Assembly (NCBI GenBank): GCA_900549485.1
Contig: UROG01000010.1
Span: 1 to 60,939 of the forward strand
Length of the DNA: 60,939 bases
DNA from: an uncultured Eubacteriales bacterium
Lineage (GTDB): Bacteria > Bacillota > Clostridia > Oscillospirales > Oscillospiraceae
Direction: 5' to 3'
Made by a program: the position numbers and the translations under genes. Position 1 is the stretch's first letter; the number at the start of each line of letters is the position of its first letter. Below the pieces are notes generated by a model. That model saw nothing but the letters and a program-made list of their open reading frames with translations, was not told the DNA's origin and did no database searches. Below, piece by piece: positions 1 through 8,688 of this stretch.

Positions 1-2
1 GC

Positions 3-1772
3 AGCGTATCGAGCAGGGGCGTTGAAATGAAGCTCATGCCCACGGCGAAGAACGAAACGCTTGAGCAGTATAATGTGACCGGCCTCACCGCATACGACGG
101 CTATACCGTCGAGAATTTTGACGCGGAAACGGGCGCGTTCACGCTGAAAACCGCGGAAGGCAGCAAAGCGGGAAGAATAACGCTGTATGCAAGCTTTGCC
201 GATACCGGAACGGCGGTTCCCATCGCGCTGACAGTAAGGAAGACGGCGCCGGTCATAAAGCTGAAAACCGCGTCCGTGACACTCAACCCGGCATACGGAG
301 ATACGGCTATAATAGATGTGACAATAACCCCTGCGGACTATGGCGCAGAACCGACAGTAAGCGTTTCAAACGCGGATGCGCTTGACGCACGGTACAATGA
401 CGGCAGGCTGTATGTACACTCGCTCCCCGGCACGAAGTACAGCAGCACATATAAAGTGACCGTCTCCATACCCGGAGGGAAAGAGGCTGTGCTGACCGTC
501 AGAACGAGTAAGGAGAACATGAAGCCGAGCGTTACGGTGAGAGCGGCAGGCGCGATAGACCTTACATATCCCGACAGCGCCGTGACCCTGACCCCGACAT
601 TCAAGAACTTCAACGGCGGCTTCACCGTTACCGGCGGCAGAGTGACCGAGACAAAAGGCAGAACCGCGATCTCCGAGGGTGATCTTGATACGTACTTCAC
701 CGTTACGCAGACGGGGAATACAATAAGACTTGAAAAGGCGGAGAACGCATATCTCACCGCGGGCAACACCTATACCGCTCAGCTCACTCTTAGCATAGCG
801 GGCATGGAGCTTACTGCGTCAGCGAAGATAACGGTCAAGGCGACTGCGGTCAGCCTGCGCCTTTCCAAGAGCGCCCTTACGCTCAATAAGCTTGTGAATG
901 ACGCATCGTCCGTTGCCGTCACCTGCACGACGAAGAACTACACACTCGGTGAGCCGGTAATAAGCGTTATGGATAAGACCGGCAAGAACAGCGCCGAGGG
1001 CAAGCTTGATACGTCATACTCCGGCGGCACTCTCTACGTCTCCGTGAACGAAGCGACGGAGTACGGCGCAAGCTACAAGGTGCTTATAAGCGCGGGCGAG
1101 GGCTACAAAGCGGTGGCGCTCACCGTGACAATACCGGCGCAGGCAAAGTCCGCGATCACGGGTACGCTTAAAGTCAAGGGAAGCATAGACGTCATCCGCT
1201 CCGGCAGCGGCATAACCCTTACACCGACCTACAAGAATGTCAGCAGCGCCGGATATACCGAGCGCGTAGAGGTGTATTCGAGTGCGGATAAGTTTGCAAG
1301 ACCCGTTGAGGGCGTGTTTGCCGTAGACGGCATGAAGCTTACGAACATCTGCGCGGACAGCAGGGTCAAATACAAGGTCAGGGTAATAGCAAGCTTTGCA
1401 AGCGGAGCGGAAGCGGCGACGCCGCTCACGGCGATAACGGTGAAGACGGGCGCGGCGCGGCTGACGGTATCCGGCAAGCCGGCGCTGTATCTCAAGGACG
1501 TCAACAGCCGCGGCGATTTCAGGATAACGAGCGCCGATCTCACGCTCAACGGCATAGCGAAAGCGGAGATAAAGGACGCGAAGAACGCGGCGATGTTTGA
1601 GCTTTACGAATACGGCGGAGGGCGGTTTGCAATAGGCTTCAAGGACGGCGTGATAGCCCCGTCTGCCGCAAAGCTCAGGAGCGTGAGCATCCCGATAAAC
1701 ATCTGGCTCGACGGCAGCGAAACCGCAAAACCCAACACAACCGTCACCGTCAGGATCAATATTGCAAAATAA
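3..1772 (+). CDS. Large repeat-domain surface/secreted protein, C-terminal part (5' truncated by window edge)
   Basis: The frame is open to the first base of the window, so the ATG at 27 is probably internal and the true start lies upstream. The visible ~590 residues are beta-rich and rich in Thr, Ala, Val and Gly. Two domain types of roughly 100 residues alternate. One type begins like SVTLNPAYGD or ALTLNKLVND and ends in a KVTVS or KVLIS strand. The other begins like AIDLTYPDSAVTLTPTFKN or SIDVIRSGSGITLTPTYKN. This ABAB pattern resembles Ig-like or cadherin-like stalks of bacterial surface proteins. The C-terminus ends in a beta strand, with no LPXTG motif or membrane helix, so any anchor would be N-terminal. 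The function is unknown and I recognise no named family. Confidence 0.75.
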   Translation, partial: SVSSRGVEMKLMPTAKNETLEQYNVTGLTAYDGYTVENFDAETGAFTLKTAEGSKAGRITLYASFADTGTAVPIALTVRKTAPVIKLKTASVTLNPAYGDTAIIDVTITPADYGAEPTVSVSNADALDARYNDGRLYVHSLPGTKYSSTYKVTVSIPGGKEAVLTVRTSKENMKPSVTVRAAGAIDLTYPDSAVTLTPTFKNFNGGFTVTGGRVTETKGRTAISEGDLDTYFTVTQTGNTIRLEKAENAYLTAGNTYTAQLTLSIAGMELTASAKITVKATAVSLRLSKSALTLNKLVNDASSVAVTCTTKNYTLGEPVISVMDKTGKNSAEGKLDTSYSGGTLYVSVNEATEYGASYKVLISAGEGYKAVALTVTIPAQAKSAITGTLKVKGSIDVIRSGSGITLTPTYKNVSSAGYTERVEVYSSADKFARPVEGVFAVDGMKLTNICADSRVKYKVRVIASFASGAEAATPLTAITVKTGAARLTVSGKPALYLKDVNSRGDFRITSADLTLNGIAKAEIKDAKNAAMFELYEYGGGRFAIGFKDGVIAPSAAKLRSVSIPINIWLDGSETAKPNTTVTVRINIAK

Positions 1773-1778
1773 AAAAGT

Positions 1779-1810
1779 ATCCCCCGTTTCCGATTCCGGA
1801 AACGGGGGAT
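1779..1810 (+). terminator. Rho-independent terminator of the surface protein gene
   Basis: Perfect 14-bp stem, ATCCCCCGTTTCCG paired with CGGAAACGGGGGAT around a 4-nt loop. It starts seven bases after the TAA stop. The A-run on the 5' side would also make it usable from the opposite strand. Confidence 0.8.
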
Positions 1811-1816
1811 ATGAGA

Positions 1817-1842
1817 CTGTCTCAAACAAAATTTTGAGACAG
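1817..1842 (-). terminator. Hairpin after glnN (convergent junction)
   Basis: 10-bp stem CTGTCTCAAA / TTTGAGACAG with a 6-nt loop, 12 bases beyond the glnN stop. With the hairpin at 1779-1810 it separates the two convergent genes. No strong U-tract follows on either side. Confidence 0.55.
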
Positions 1843-1854
1843 CCTGTTCATTTA

Positions 1855-3945
1855 TCATAATGAAAACAGCAGTTTTCCGTAGGTCGGGAACGGCCAGTAT
1901 TTTTCCGCCGTGAGTGTTTCCGCCTCGTCTGCGAGGGCGCGGAGCTTGCCCATCGTGGGGAGAAGGCTGTCGCGCATATAATTTGCCGCGTCCAGCGCGT
2001 CGCCGCCGTTCGGGCAGGCGTCCAGCGCACTGTCAAGCGCGTTCGCGCAAGAGTATATGCCGTCGGCAAGCACGGTAAGACGCGCCGTAGTATCCGTCTC
2101 GTAGCTGCATTTAAGCTCCGGCAGGATCGCACGTCTTGCGGCGGCCGCCGTTGAAAGCTCGGTCATGTAAGCCTCTATCGCGGGGAGAATTTCACGCCGC
2201 GCCATGCTGACCATCGTCTGTGCCTCAATGCTGAGTACGCCGCAGTACTGTTTGAGATTTATTTCGTATCTTGAGCGAAGCTCCGCCTCGGAGAACACCC
2301 TGTGCGACGAGAGAAGCTTAACGTTTTTCGCGTCCATAAGATGCGCAAACGCGTCGGGCGTCGTTGGCAGGTTCGCAAGACCGCGCTTTTCGGTCGCCTC
2401 TTTTATCCACGCGTCGTCATAGCCGTTGCCGTTGAAAACAATGCGCTTATGGTCATGTATTGTCTTCTTTATCATGTCGTGCAGGGCGGTTTCAAAATCC
2501 GCCGCGCCTTCGAGCCTGTCCGCGTATATCCTCAGCGACTCCGCAACCGCCGTGTTGAGCATGATATTCGCGCAGGTGATGGAGTTTGAAGAGCCGAGCA
2601 TACGGAACTCAAACTTGTTGCCGGTGAAGGCAAAGGGGGATGTACGGTTGCGGTCGGTGGTGTCCTTGGGGATGCGGGGCAGAACGTGCGCACCCAGCTT
2701 CAGAAGCGTTTCGCCGCCGCCGCGGTAGGGCTTGTCGCTCTCTATCGCATCGAGTATCGCGCTCAGCTCATCGCCGAGGAATATCGAAATGATAGCGGGC
2801 GGGGCCTCGCTGCCGCCGAGACGCAGGTCGTTGGACGCAGTCGCAACGGAAATGCGCAGAAGCTCCTGATAATCGTCCACCGCCTTGATCACCGCGCACA
2901 GGAACAGCAAAAACTGTGCGTTCTCGTAGGGTGTCCTGCCGGGGGAGAGAAGGTTGACGCCGCTGTCGGTCTGCATCGACCAATTGTTGTGCTTGCCGCC
3001 GCCGTTCACTCCGGCAAAAGGCTTTTCGTGCAGCAGGCACACAAGGTTGTGCCGCTCCGCCACCTTCTGCATGATCTCCATGGTAAGCTGGTTGTGGTCG
3101 GCGGCGATGTTGCAGGTTGTGTAGATAGGCGCAAGCTCATGCTGTGAGGGGGCGGTTTCGTTGTGTTCGGTCTTTGCGAAAATGCCGAGCTTCCAAAGCT
3201 CCTCGTCCAGCTCCGCCATATATGCCGCTACACGCGGTTTGATCGTCCCCGCATAGTGTCCCGTCATATCCTGCCCTTTGGGCGCTTTTGCGCCGAACAG
3301 GGTACGTCCGCTGAAACGCAGATCCATGCGCTGCTCATAAAGCTCCCTTGCAATGAGAAAATATTCCTGCTCCGGACCTACACAGGGCTGTACGCACTTG
3401 ACGTCGGTGTGTCCGAACAGGCGCAGTATCCTGAGCGCCTGCTTGTTGAGCGCTTCCATTGACCGCAGGAGCGGCGTTTTTTTATCCAGCGCCTCACCGC
3501 CGTAGGAGCAGAACGCCGTGGGGATGCAGAGCGTATTGTCCTTGATAAACGCATATGAGGTAGGGTCCCACGCGGTGTAGCCGCGTGCTTCAAAGGTTGC
3601 CCGCAGGCCGCCGTTGGGGAAAGAGGAGGCGTCCGGCTCACCCTGTATAAGCTCCTTGCCTGAAAACTCCATAATGACCCTGCCGTCCGGCGCACGGGTG
3701 ATAAAGCTGTCGTGCTTCTCCGCGGTTATGCCGGTCAGCGGCTGGAACCAGTGCGTAAAGTGCGTTGCGCCGTGCTCCACCGCCCATTTCTTCATAGCGT
3801 CGGCAACGGCGTTTGCAACGTCGATATTCAGCGTAGCGTTCTGGTTGATGGTTCTTTTGAGAGAGTGATAGATATCATCGGACAGATTTGCCCGCATCAC
3901 CTTATCGTCAAAAACCATAGAGCCGAAATATTCCGGTATTTTCAC
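1855..3945 (-). CDS. glnN: Glutamine synthetase type III (GlnN)
   Basis: About 696 residues, the usual size of GSIII, which makes glutamine from glutamate, ammonia and ATP in the cytoplasm. The start is GTG at 3945 (protein begins KIPEYFGSMVF after the initiator). A perfect AGGAGG lies 7 bases upstream and family homology begins here. An in-frame ATG at 4014 sits inside the hairpin behind typA and is not credible. Recognisable GSIII segments include THWFQPLTG, ETAPSQHELAP, NGGGKHNNWS and NRTSPFAFTGNKFEFR. It lies alone between convergent and tandem neighbours. No riboswitch or GlnR-like site was recognised in the short leader. Confidence 0.95.
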   Translation of the reverse strand: MKIPEYFGSMVFDDKVMRANLSDDIYHSLKRTINQNATLNIDVANAVADAMKKWAVEHGATHFTHWFQPLTGITAEKHDSFITRAPDGRVIMEFSGKELIQGEPDASSFPNGGLRATFEARGYTAWDPTSYAFIKDNTLCIPTAFCSYGGEALDKKTPLLRSMEALNKQALRILRLFGHTDVKCVQPCVGPEQEYFLIARELYEQRMDLRFSGRTLFGAKAPKGQDMTGHYAGTIKPRVAAYMAELDEELWKLGIFAKTEHNETAPSQHELAPIYTTCNIAADHNQLTMEIMQKVAERHNLVCLLHEKPFAGVNGGGKHNNWSMQTDSGVNLLSPGRTPYENAQFLLFLCAVIKAVDDYQELLRISVATASNDLRLGGSEAPPAIISIFLGDELSAILDAIESDKPYRGGGETLLKLGAHVLPRIPKDTTDRNRTSPFAFTGNKFEFRMLGSSNSITCANIMLNTAVAESLRIYADRLEGAADFETALHDMIKKTIHDHKRIVFNGNGYDDAWIKEATEKRGLANLPTTPDAFAHLMDAKNVKLLSSHRVFSEAELRSRYEINLKQYCGVLSIEAQTMVSMARREILPAIEAYMTELSTAAAARRAILPELKCSYETDTTARLTVLADGIYSCANALDSALDACPNGGDALDAANYMRDSLLPTMGKLRALADEAETLTAEKYWPFPTYGKLLFSL

Positions 3946-3978
3946 GGTCGTACCTCCTGAAACTGGCTTTATATAAGT

Positions 3979-4013
3979 TGAGAGTGAAGTTTCGGTTCCG
4001 TGCTTCACTCTCA
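3979..4013 (-). terminator. Hairpin between typA and glnN
   Basis: 11-bp stem TGAGAGTGAAG / CTTCACTCTCA with a 13-nt loop, 11 bases after the typA stop and 34 bases before the glnN GTG start. No clear U-tract follows, so it may attenuate or stabilise rather than fully terminate. Confidence 0.5.
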
Positions 4014-4024
4014 TTTCAATGTTA

Positions 4025-5845
4025 TTATCTGTTGCGCATGAGATTTTTCATTCTCAGACTGTGGTCGAGAATGGATTTTCTCAGTCTGAGATTTTTGGGC
4101 GTGACCTCAAGAAGCTCGTCATCGGCAAGGAACTCAAGGCACTGCTCAAGACTGAGCTGCTTGGGCGGGACAAGGCGCAGCGCCTCGTCGGAACCGGACG
4201 CACGGGTGTTGGTGAGGTGCTTCGTGCGGCATACGTTGACCGGCACGTCGTCGCTCTTGGGGCATACGCCCACTATCATGCCGCCGTACACCTTCGTGCC
4301 TGGGGTGATGAACATCGCGCCGCGCTCCTGCGCGTTCCATATGCCGTAAGCGACGGCTTCGCCCGTCTCCCACGCGATAAGGGAGCCGGTGCTGCGGCGG
4401 TTGATGTCGCCCTTGTACGGCTCATAGCGCTCAAAGACGCTTGCAAGGATGCCCTCGCCCTTGGTATCGGTGAGAAATTCGTTTCTGTATCCGAAAAGAC
4501 CTCTTGAGGGAATGAGAAATTCAAGCTTCATCCGGCTGCCGACAGGGGTCATTTCAAGAAATTCGCCCTTGCGCGCACCGAGTTTTTCCATGACGGAGCC
4601 CATATATTCCTGCGGTACGTCAACCACGACGCGCTCAATAGGCTCACACTTCTTGCCGTCTATCTCCTGATAGAGCACGCGGGGAGGGGATACCTGAAAT
4701 TCAAAGCCCTCACGGCGCATGGTCTCGATGAGGATCGAAAGGCTCATCTCGCCGCGCCCCGCAACTATAAAGCTGTCGGTGCTGTCCTCGACCTCTTTCA
4801 CGCGCAGAGAAACGTCCTTTAAGGTTTCGCGGAAAAGGCGGTCACGTATCTGGCGGGAGGTGACGAACTTGCCCTCGCGTCCGGCGAAGGGGCTGTCGTT
4901 TACGGAGAAGGTCATTTCAAGCGTCGGCGCGCCGATCTTGACAAAGGGCAGAGGCTCGCTGCATCCGCGGGCGCATATCGTGTCGCCGATGGTGATGTCG
5001 CCTATGCCGCTCATTGCAATGATGTTGCCGGCGGAGGCTTCTGTTACGGGAACTCTGTTAAGCCCGTCGAACTGGAACAGAGCGACGGCCTTTGCCTTTG
5101 CGGGCGCGCTGCCGGTGTCATGGAAATTGCACACCTCTATCTCTTCGTTCTGCCTGATTATGCCGCGTTCGATACGCCCTATTGCGATGCGCCCGACATA
5201 TTCGTTATAGTCTATGCTGCTCACAAGCATCTGGAACGGCTTGTCGGTATCCATCTCGGGGGCGGGAATATATTGCAGTATGGTCTCAAACAGCGGCTTG
5301 AGATCGGTTCCGGGAATGTCGGGGGAGTAGCTTGCCGTACCCTGCCTGCCGGAGCAGAAAAGCATTGGTGAATCAAGCTGCTCATCGGTGGCGTTGAGAT
5401 CCATAAGCAGCTCAAGCACCTCGTCAATGACCTCGTGAACGCGCTGGTCGGGGCGGTCTATCTTGTTGACGACAACGATGACTCTGTGACCCAGCTCAAG
5501 TGCGCGGGAGAGAACGAAGCGCGTCTGCGGCATTGGACCTTCCGCAGCGTCAACAAGGAGTATGACGCCGTTGACCATTTTGAGGATACGCTCGACCTCG
5601 CCGCCGAAATCGGCGTGACCCGGCGTGTCAACAATGTTTATCTTGGTGTCGCCGTACCATACGGCGGTATTCTTGGCCATTATCGTTATGCCGCGCTCAC
5701 GCTCGAGGTCGTTGGAGTCCATTACGCGCTCTACGACCTCCTGATTTTCGCGGTAAACGCCGCCCTGCTTGAGCATTTCGTCAACCAGCGTGGTCTTGCC
5801 GTGGTCAACGTGGGCGATTATTGCAACATTTCTCAGCTTATCCAT
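4025..5845 (-). CDS. typA: Translational GTPase TypA/BipA
   Basis: 606 residues, full length for TypA, a ribosome-associated GTPase of the EF-G/LepA class involved in stress growth and ribosome assembly. The G1 motif AHVDHGKT lies near residues 10-17, G2 at RERGITI, G3 at DTPGHADF and G4 at NKID. The C-terminal half contains GRGEMSLSILIETMRREGFE and the TypA-specific tail with SIAWETGEA-like sequence. The start ATG has GGAG six bases upstream. It is transcribed alone, with a candidate promoter at 5943-5971 and a structured leader. Confidence 0.97.
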   Translation of the reverse strand: MDKLRNVAIIAHVDHGKTTLVDEMLKQGGVYRENQEVVERVMDSNDLERERGITIMAKNTAVWYGDTKINIVDTPGHADFGGEVERILKMVNGVILLVDAAEGPMPQTRFVLSRALELGHRVIVVVNKIDRPDQRVHEVIDEVLELLMDLNATDEQLDSPMLFCSGRQGTASYSPDIPGTDLKPLFETILQYIPAPEMDTDKPFQMLVSSIDYNEYVGRIAIGRIERGIIRQNEEIEVCNFHDTGSAPAKAKAVALFQFDGLNRVPVTEASAGNIIAMSGIGDITIGDTICARGCSEPLPFVKIGAPTLEMTFSVNDSPFAGREGKFVTSRQIRDRLFRETLKDVSLRVKEVEDSTDSFIVAGRGEMSLSILIETMRREGFEFQVSPPRVLYQEIDGKKCEPIERVVVDVPQEYMGSVMEKLGARKGEFLEMTPVGSRMKLEFLIPSRGLFGYRNEFLTDTKGEGILASVFERYEPYKGDINRRSTGSLIAWETGEAVAYGIWNAQERGAMFITPGTKVYGGMIVGVCPKSDDVPVNVCRTKHLTNTRASGSDEALRLVPPKQLSLEQCLEFLADDELLEVTPKNLRLRKSILDHSLRMKNLMRNR

Positions 5846-5862
5846 ATACTTCTCCAGCTCCC

Positions 5863-5908
5863 ATGAGTACGACTCATTGCAATGCCGCGCCGTATATATG
5901 CGGCATTG
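5863..5908 (-). promoter_or_regulatory. Structured typA 5' leader (two hairpins)
   Basis: Two inverted repeats lie between the typA promoter and its ribosome site. One is CAATGCCGC / GCGGCATTG (5880-5888 with 5900-5908). The other is ATGAGT-ACG-ACTCAT (5863-5877). They could modulate expression or be the remains of an upstream terminator. No known riboswitch class was recognised. Confidence 0.4.
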
Positions 5909-5942
5909 TCTCAGATTTTCATTTATTTCAACACAAAATCAA

Positions 5943-5971
5943 ATTTTATCACCTGCAAGTTGAAATTGCAA
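5943..5971 (-). promoter_or_regulatory. Candidate sigma-A promoter for typA
   Basis: On the minus strand, TTGCAA, a 17-bp spacer and TAAAAT, about 100 bases upstream of the typA start. Assigned by consensus match only. Confidence 0.5.
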
Positions 5972-5996
5972 CAGCTTTCAGGAACTTTTCTGTATT

Positions 5997-7124
5997 TTAT
6001 GCAAAAAACATCTCGGCTTTTTCGATAACGGAGAAGTCGGGGGCGAAACCGGGGACTTTCCGCCGCATTTCTTCCATAGCTTTTCTCAGCCGCGAACATT
6101 CTTCAAGGAGGGCTTTTGCGTTTACCGGCTTCGGCATACTGCCCGCCTGACGCATGAAATTGCCGCCGAGGATATCGGCAAGCGCTTCGCCGTCAAGGGA
6201 GAGCGGGCGCATGATAAACGCGGGGTTGTTTACAAGATAATGCCCGTCGGAGCGCATCTCGCGCTCATCCTTTCCGGCAAGAAATTCCCTTACCACCTGC
6301 GGCCGGCGGGTATTTTCAAGCGGGTCGAACCGCTTATGCTCACCCATCAGTACGCATCTGCCGCCGATGTCCGTGCCGTAGCATATCCTTTTCCCGTAGC
6401 GTGCAAAGAACTCAAGAGTCTGCGCCCTGTCGCGGGAGAGGTTTTCATACATCTCGATTCCCGGCGTGAGATCGACCATTACGTTGTCAAACCTGTCAAG
6501 TATCGCGGAAAGCCGCCTGAGCTGCGCCGACATGAAAAAGAAATGCGCGAATATTATTTTAAGCTTCGGATGCCGCTCAAGCACGGTGAGAACCTGTCTG
6601 TACTGCGTCTCGTTGTTGATATAGCTGTCGTCGTACAGCCAGCCCTGCGAGATGGCGAAGGAAGGCGCCTTTGACGCGTCCCAGAAGCTTTCCGGGTCGT
6701 TCACGTGCCAGACGAACGGTACGCCGTTTTCCTCTGCCCATGCCCAGAACGGTTCCCACACTGGGAGGTCAAAATCGGGGATGGGGAACTTCCGCCGCAT
6801 CTGCGGCTTGCCCTCAAGCATCTTTATGCCGTCGCAGCCCAGCTCCATGAGGCGCTGCCCATAGAGCGCCATGTGTTCGCCGAGATCACCGGCATGGAGA
6901 TAGTACGCGCTGAGATCGGGCGCGGCAAAGACATAAAAGCGACCGGGATAAACGGCTTTCATCATCATTGCCTGCGGCACGAGGGAAATACAGCGGCTGT
7001 GGGAGCAGGCGACGATATTTGCCATATCCGTCCCCGTTCCGGCGAGAAATCCGGCAAGATAATTTATATCGGTCTGGGCGGACACGTGAACATGACAATC
7101 AACGACTTTTGTATTATTGACCAT
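5997..7124 (-). CDS. Amidohydrolase-2 family TIM-barrel metal-dependent hydrolase
   Basis: 375 residues from the ATG at 7124, which has GAGGAGG five bases upstream. A longer in-frame start at 7184 lacks a ribosome site. The N-terminal DCHVHV is the metal-binding HxH of the amidohydrolase superfamily. KIIFAHFFF supplies a later His, and YGTDIGGRC matches the catalytic Asp near the C-terminal end of the barrel. The family includes decarboxylases and hydrolases of cyclic or carboxylated substrates; the substrate here is unknown. The gene is divergent from the nucleotidase operon and shares a mirrored promoter with it. No transporter or pathway gene is adjacent. Confidence 0.82.
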   Translation of the reverse strand: MVNNTKVVDCHVHVSAQTDINYLAGFLAGTGTDMANIVACSHSRCISLVPQAMMMKAVYPGRFYVFAAPDLSAYYLHAGDLGEHMALYGQRLMELGCDGIKMLEGKPQMRRKFPIPDFDLPVWEPFWAWAEENGVPFVWHVNDPESFWDASKAPSFAISQGWLYDDSYINNETQYRQVLTVLERHPKLKIIFAHFFFMSAQLRRLSAILDRFDNVMVDLTPGIEMYENLSRDRAQTLEFFARYGKRICYGTDIGGRCVLMGEHKRFDPLENTRRPQVVREFLAGKDEREMRSDGHYLVNNPAFIMRPLSLDGEALADILGGNFMRQAGSMPKPVNAKALLEECSRLRKAMEEMRRKVPGFAPDFSVIEKAEMFFA

Positions 7125-7198
7125 TGCAGCCTCCTCGTTTTCCTGAACGCCGTGCAATGCGGCGTTCCGATATCCGGACAACACAATATTACCGTCTC

Positions 7199-7239
7199 AA
7201 TATACCACGATTGAATTTAACTGACAAGCGTGGTATATT
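7199..7239. promoter_or_regulatory. Overlapping divergent promoters with mirrored -10 blocks
   Basis: Inverted repeat AATATACCACG (7199-7209) / CGTGGTATATT (7229-7239). Rightward promoter: TTGAAT (7211-7216), 17 bp, TATATT (7234-7239). Leftward promoter: TTGTCA (7222-7227), 17 bp, TATATT (7199-7204 on the minus strand). Both carry a TGG extended -10. The two promoters interpenetrate, so polymerase binding should be mutually exclusive. Confidence 0.6.
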
Positions 7240-7292
7240 ATATATGGCAGCGCTCAGTGCGGTGCTGCCGAAAAAATTTGCGGAGAATAAGA

Positions 7293-7886
7293 ATGACAGA
7301 CAACTTTTTCGCATACATATCCCGTATGCGCTATATCGGGCGCTGGAGTCTCATGAGAAACGCCATGCCGGAGAATATTCAGGAGCACAGTCATATGGTG
7401 GCGGTCATCGCCCATGCTCTGGGCGTGATCCGGCGCGACGTGTTCAAGATCCCGTGCGAGCCGAACGAGTATGCCGCCGTTGCGCTCTATCATGATTGCA
7501 GCGAGATTCTGACCGGCGATCTGCCCACACCAATCAAATACCACAGCGAAGAGATATGCAGCGCTTACCGGCAGGTGGAAAAGCTTGCCTGCGACAAGCT
7601 GCTTGCGACGCTGCCGGATGAGGTGCGCGCCTCATTTGAGGACTTGCTTACCGGCAGGACGCACGACGAGAAATACGACCTTGTAAAGGCGGCGGACAAG
7701 CTCTCCGCTTACATAAAGTGCATTGAGGAGCGCCGCGCCGGCAACGATGAATTTACCTCTGCCGAAAAGCAGATACGCGCCGTGCTTGACGCAAGCGGGC
7801 TTCCGGAGGTGGGGTATTTTATCGAGCACTTTATCCCCGCATTTGAACTGACGCTTGACGAACTCGGAACTATTGAGGAGCGATGA
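7293..7886 (+). CDS. HD-domain 5'-nucleotidase, YfbR-like
   Basis: 197 residues, matching YfbR (a 5'-deoxyribonucleotidase of about 199 residues that dephosphorylates deoxynucleoside monophosphates). The start MTDNFFAYIS at 7293 is chosen because homology begins there; an upstream in-frame start only adds unlike residues. Family residues visible: the R-W pair in YIGRWSLMRN, the His in QEHSHM, the HD pair in ALYHDCSEIL and the later Asp in KAADKLSAYI. It is the first gene of a tight three-gene operon with DUF896 and Dabb proteins and would act in the cytoplasm on nucleotide pools. Confidence 0.88.
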   Translation: MTDNFFAYISRMRYIGRWSLMRNAMPENIQEHSHMVAVIAHALGVIRRDVFKIPCEPNEYAAVALYHDCSEILTGDLPTPIKYHSEEICSAYRQVEKLACDKLLATLPDEVRASFEDLLTGRTHDEKYDLVKAADKLSAYIKCIEERRAGNDEFTSAEKQIRAVLDASGLPEVGYFIEHFIPAFELTLDELGTIEER

Positions 7887-7888
7887 AA

Positions 7889-8110
7889 ATGGAAAAAGGA
7901 AAACTTGACAGAATAAACGAGCTTGCGCGCCTTGCAAAGGCGCGCAAGCTGACGGAGGAGGAGCTTTCAGAGCGGGACGCCCTGCGCAAGGAATATATCG
8001 CCGATTGGCGCAGAGGCGCGGTAGAGGTTCTGGAGAACACCTATATTGTGACGCCCGACGGGAAGAAACGTAAGCTTGAAAGAAAGGATAAGGGGGAAAG
8101 CGGAAAATGA
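7889..8110 (+). CDS. DUF896 family protein (YnzC/YozC-like)
   Basis: 73 residues, highly charged and helical, beginning MEKGKLDRINELARLAK with LTEEELSERDALRKEY, the hallmark of the small Bacillota DUF896 proteins. The function is poorly defined; in Bacillus YnzC lies in the SOS-regulated yneA operon. The ATG at 7889 is eight bases from a GAGGAG site. The other ATG at 7883 overlaps the previous stop and is too close to that site. It is translationally coupled to its neighbours. Confidence 0.85.
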   Translation: MEKGKLDRINELARLAKARKLTEEELSERDALRKEYIADWRRGAVEVLENTYIVTPDGKKRKLERKDKGESGK

Positions 8111-8391
8111 AGCATCATATTCTTGCAAAATTCAATGAGAGCGTTGAAGATAAATCCGCGATGCTGCTGGATATCCAGAAGCTTTTCGCCGCCGGTGAAG
8201 AGATAGACGGCGTTGAATCGTATACGGTCATTCCAAACTGCATAGACCGCCCGAACCGCTATGATGTGATGATAGTCGTCGAGATGAAGAAGGAAGCGCT
8301 TTCCGCTTGGGACGCGTCAAAGCTGCATCACGATTGGAAGGACAGATTCGGCGGATATCTTGAGAAAAAAGCGATTTTCGACTGCGAATGA
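8107..8391 (+). CDS. Dabb (stress-responsive A/B barrel) domain protein
   Basis: 94 residues fitting the Dabb dimeric ferredoxin-like fold: MKHHILAKFNE, then GVESYTVIPNCIDRPNRYDVMIVVEM, then a HHDWKDRFGGYL helix. Its ATG overlaps the DUF896 stop as ATGA, indicating translational coupling. Dabb proteins range from plant stress proteins to small cyclases and heme-type enzymes, so the role cannot be assigned. It is the last gene of the operon and is followed by a terminator. Confidence 0.85.
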   Translation: MKHHILAKFNESVEDKSAMLLDIQKLFAAGEEIDGVESYTVIPNCIDRPNRYDVMIVVEMKKEALSAWDASKLHHDWKDRFGGYLEKKAIFDCE

Positions 8392-8401
8392 AAAGTTACG
8401 G

Positions 8402-8430
8402 GGATGCGGCAAAAATAATTTGCCGCATCC
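8402..8430 (+). terminator. Terminator of the yfbR-like operon
   Basis: 12-bp perfect stem GGATGCGGCAAA / TTTGCCGCATCC with a 5-nt loop, eleven bases after the Dabb stop, followed by a T-rich stretch. Confidence 0.75.
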
Positions 8431-8632
8431 TTATGTATTGCTTCTGCGGGGCAAAATAATGCGCCTGCGCATAGGCAAACTTCTCGTTGAAGCGCCGGAA
8501 TGTGCCGCCTGCCGCAAGGGATATGTATTTTTTTGACCCGTATGCCAGGGTCGGGCTTCAGAGTAAACATGATAAGCTCCTGCCTTACCGCACAAAATGT
8601 TGTTGACTATGGCAAGCCATGATTAAAAACGC
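8431..8632. other. Intergenic stretch without a recognisable gene
   Basis: The roughly 200 bases between the two terminators carry no ORF with a ribosome site or family signature on either strand. A short minus-strand open frame here lacks both and is not called. Confidence 0.6.
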
Positions 8633-8666
8633 CCCCGTTTCTGGCCTTACTGTACCATAAACGGGG
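8633..8666 (-). terminator. Terminator of the VanY-like peptidase gene
   Basis: 8-bp stem CCCCGTTT / AAACGGGG with an 18-nt loop. Read on the minus strand it is followed by GCGTTTTT, a good U-tract, about 20 bases after the stop. Confidence 0.6.
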
Positions 8667-8688
8667 ACGGTTGATTTATCGCACCGGA

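Noticed and set aside
3946..4014. N-terminal extension of glnN from the ATG at 4014
   Set aside because: The extension runs through the hairpin behind typA and lacks a ribosome site, whereas GTG 3945 has a perfect AGGAGG at the right distance.
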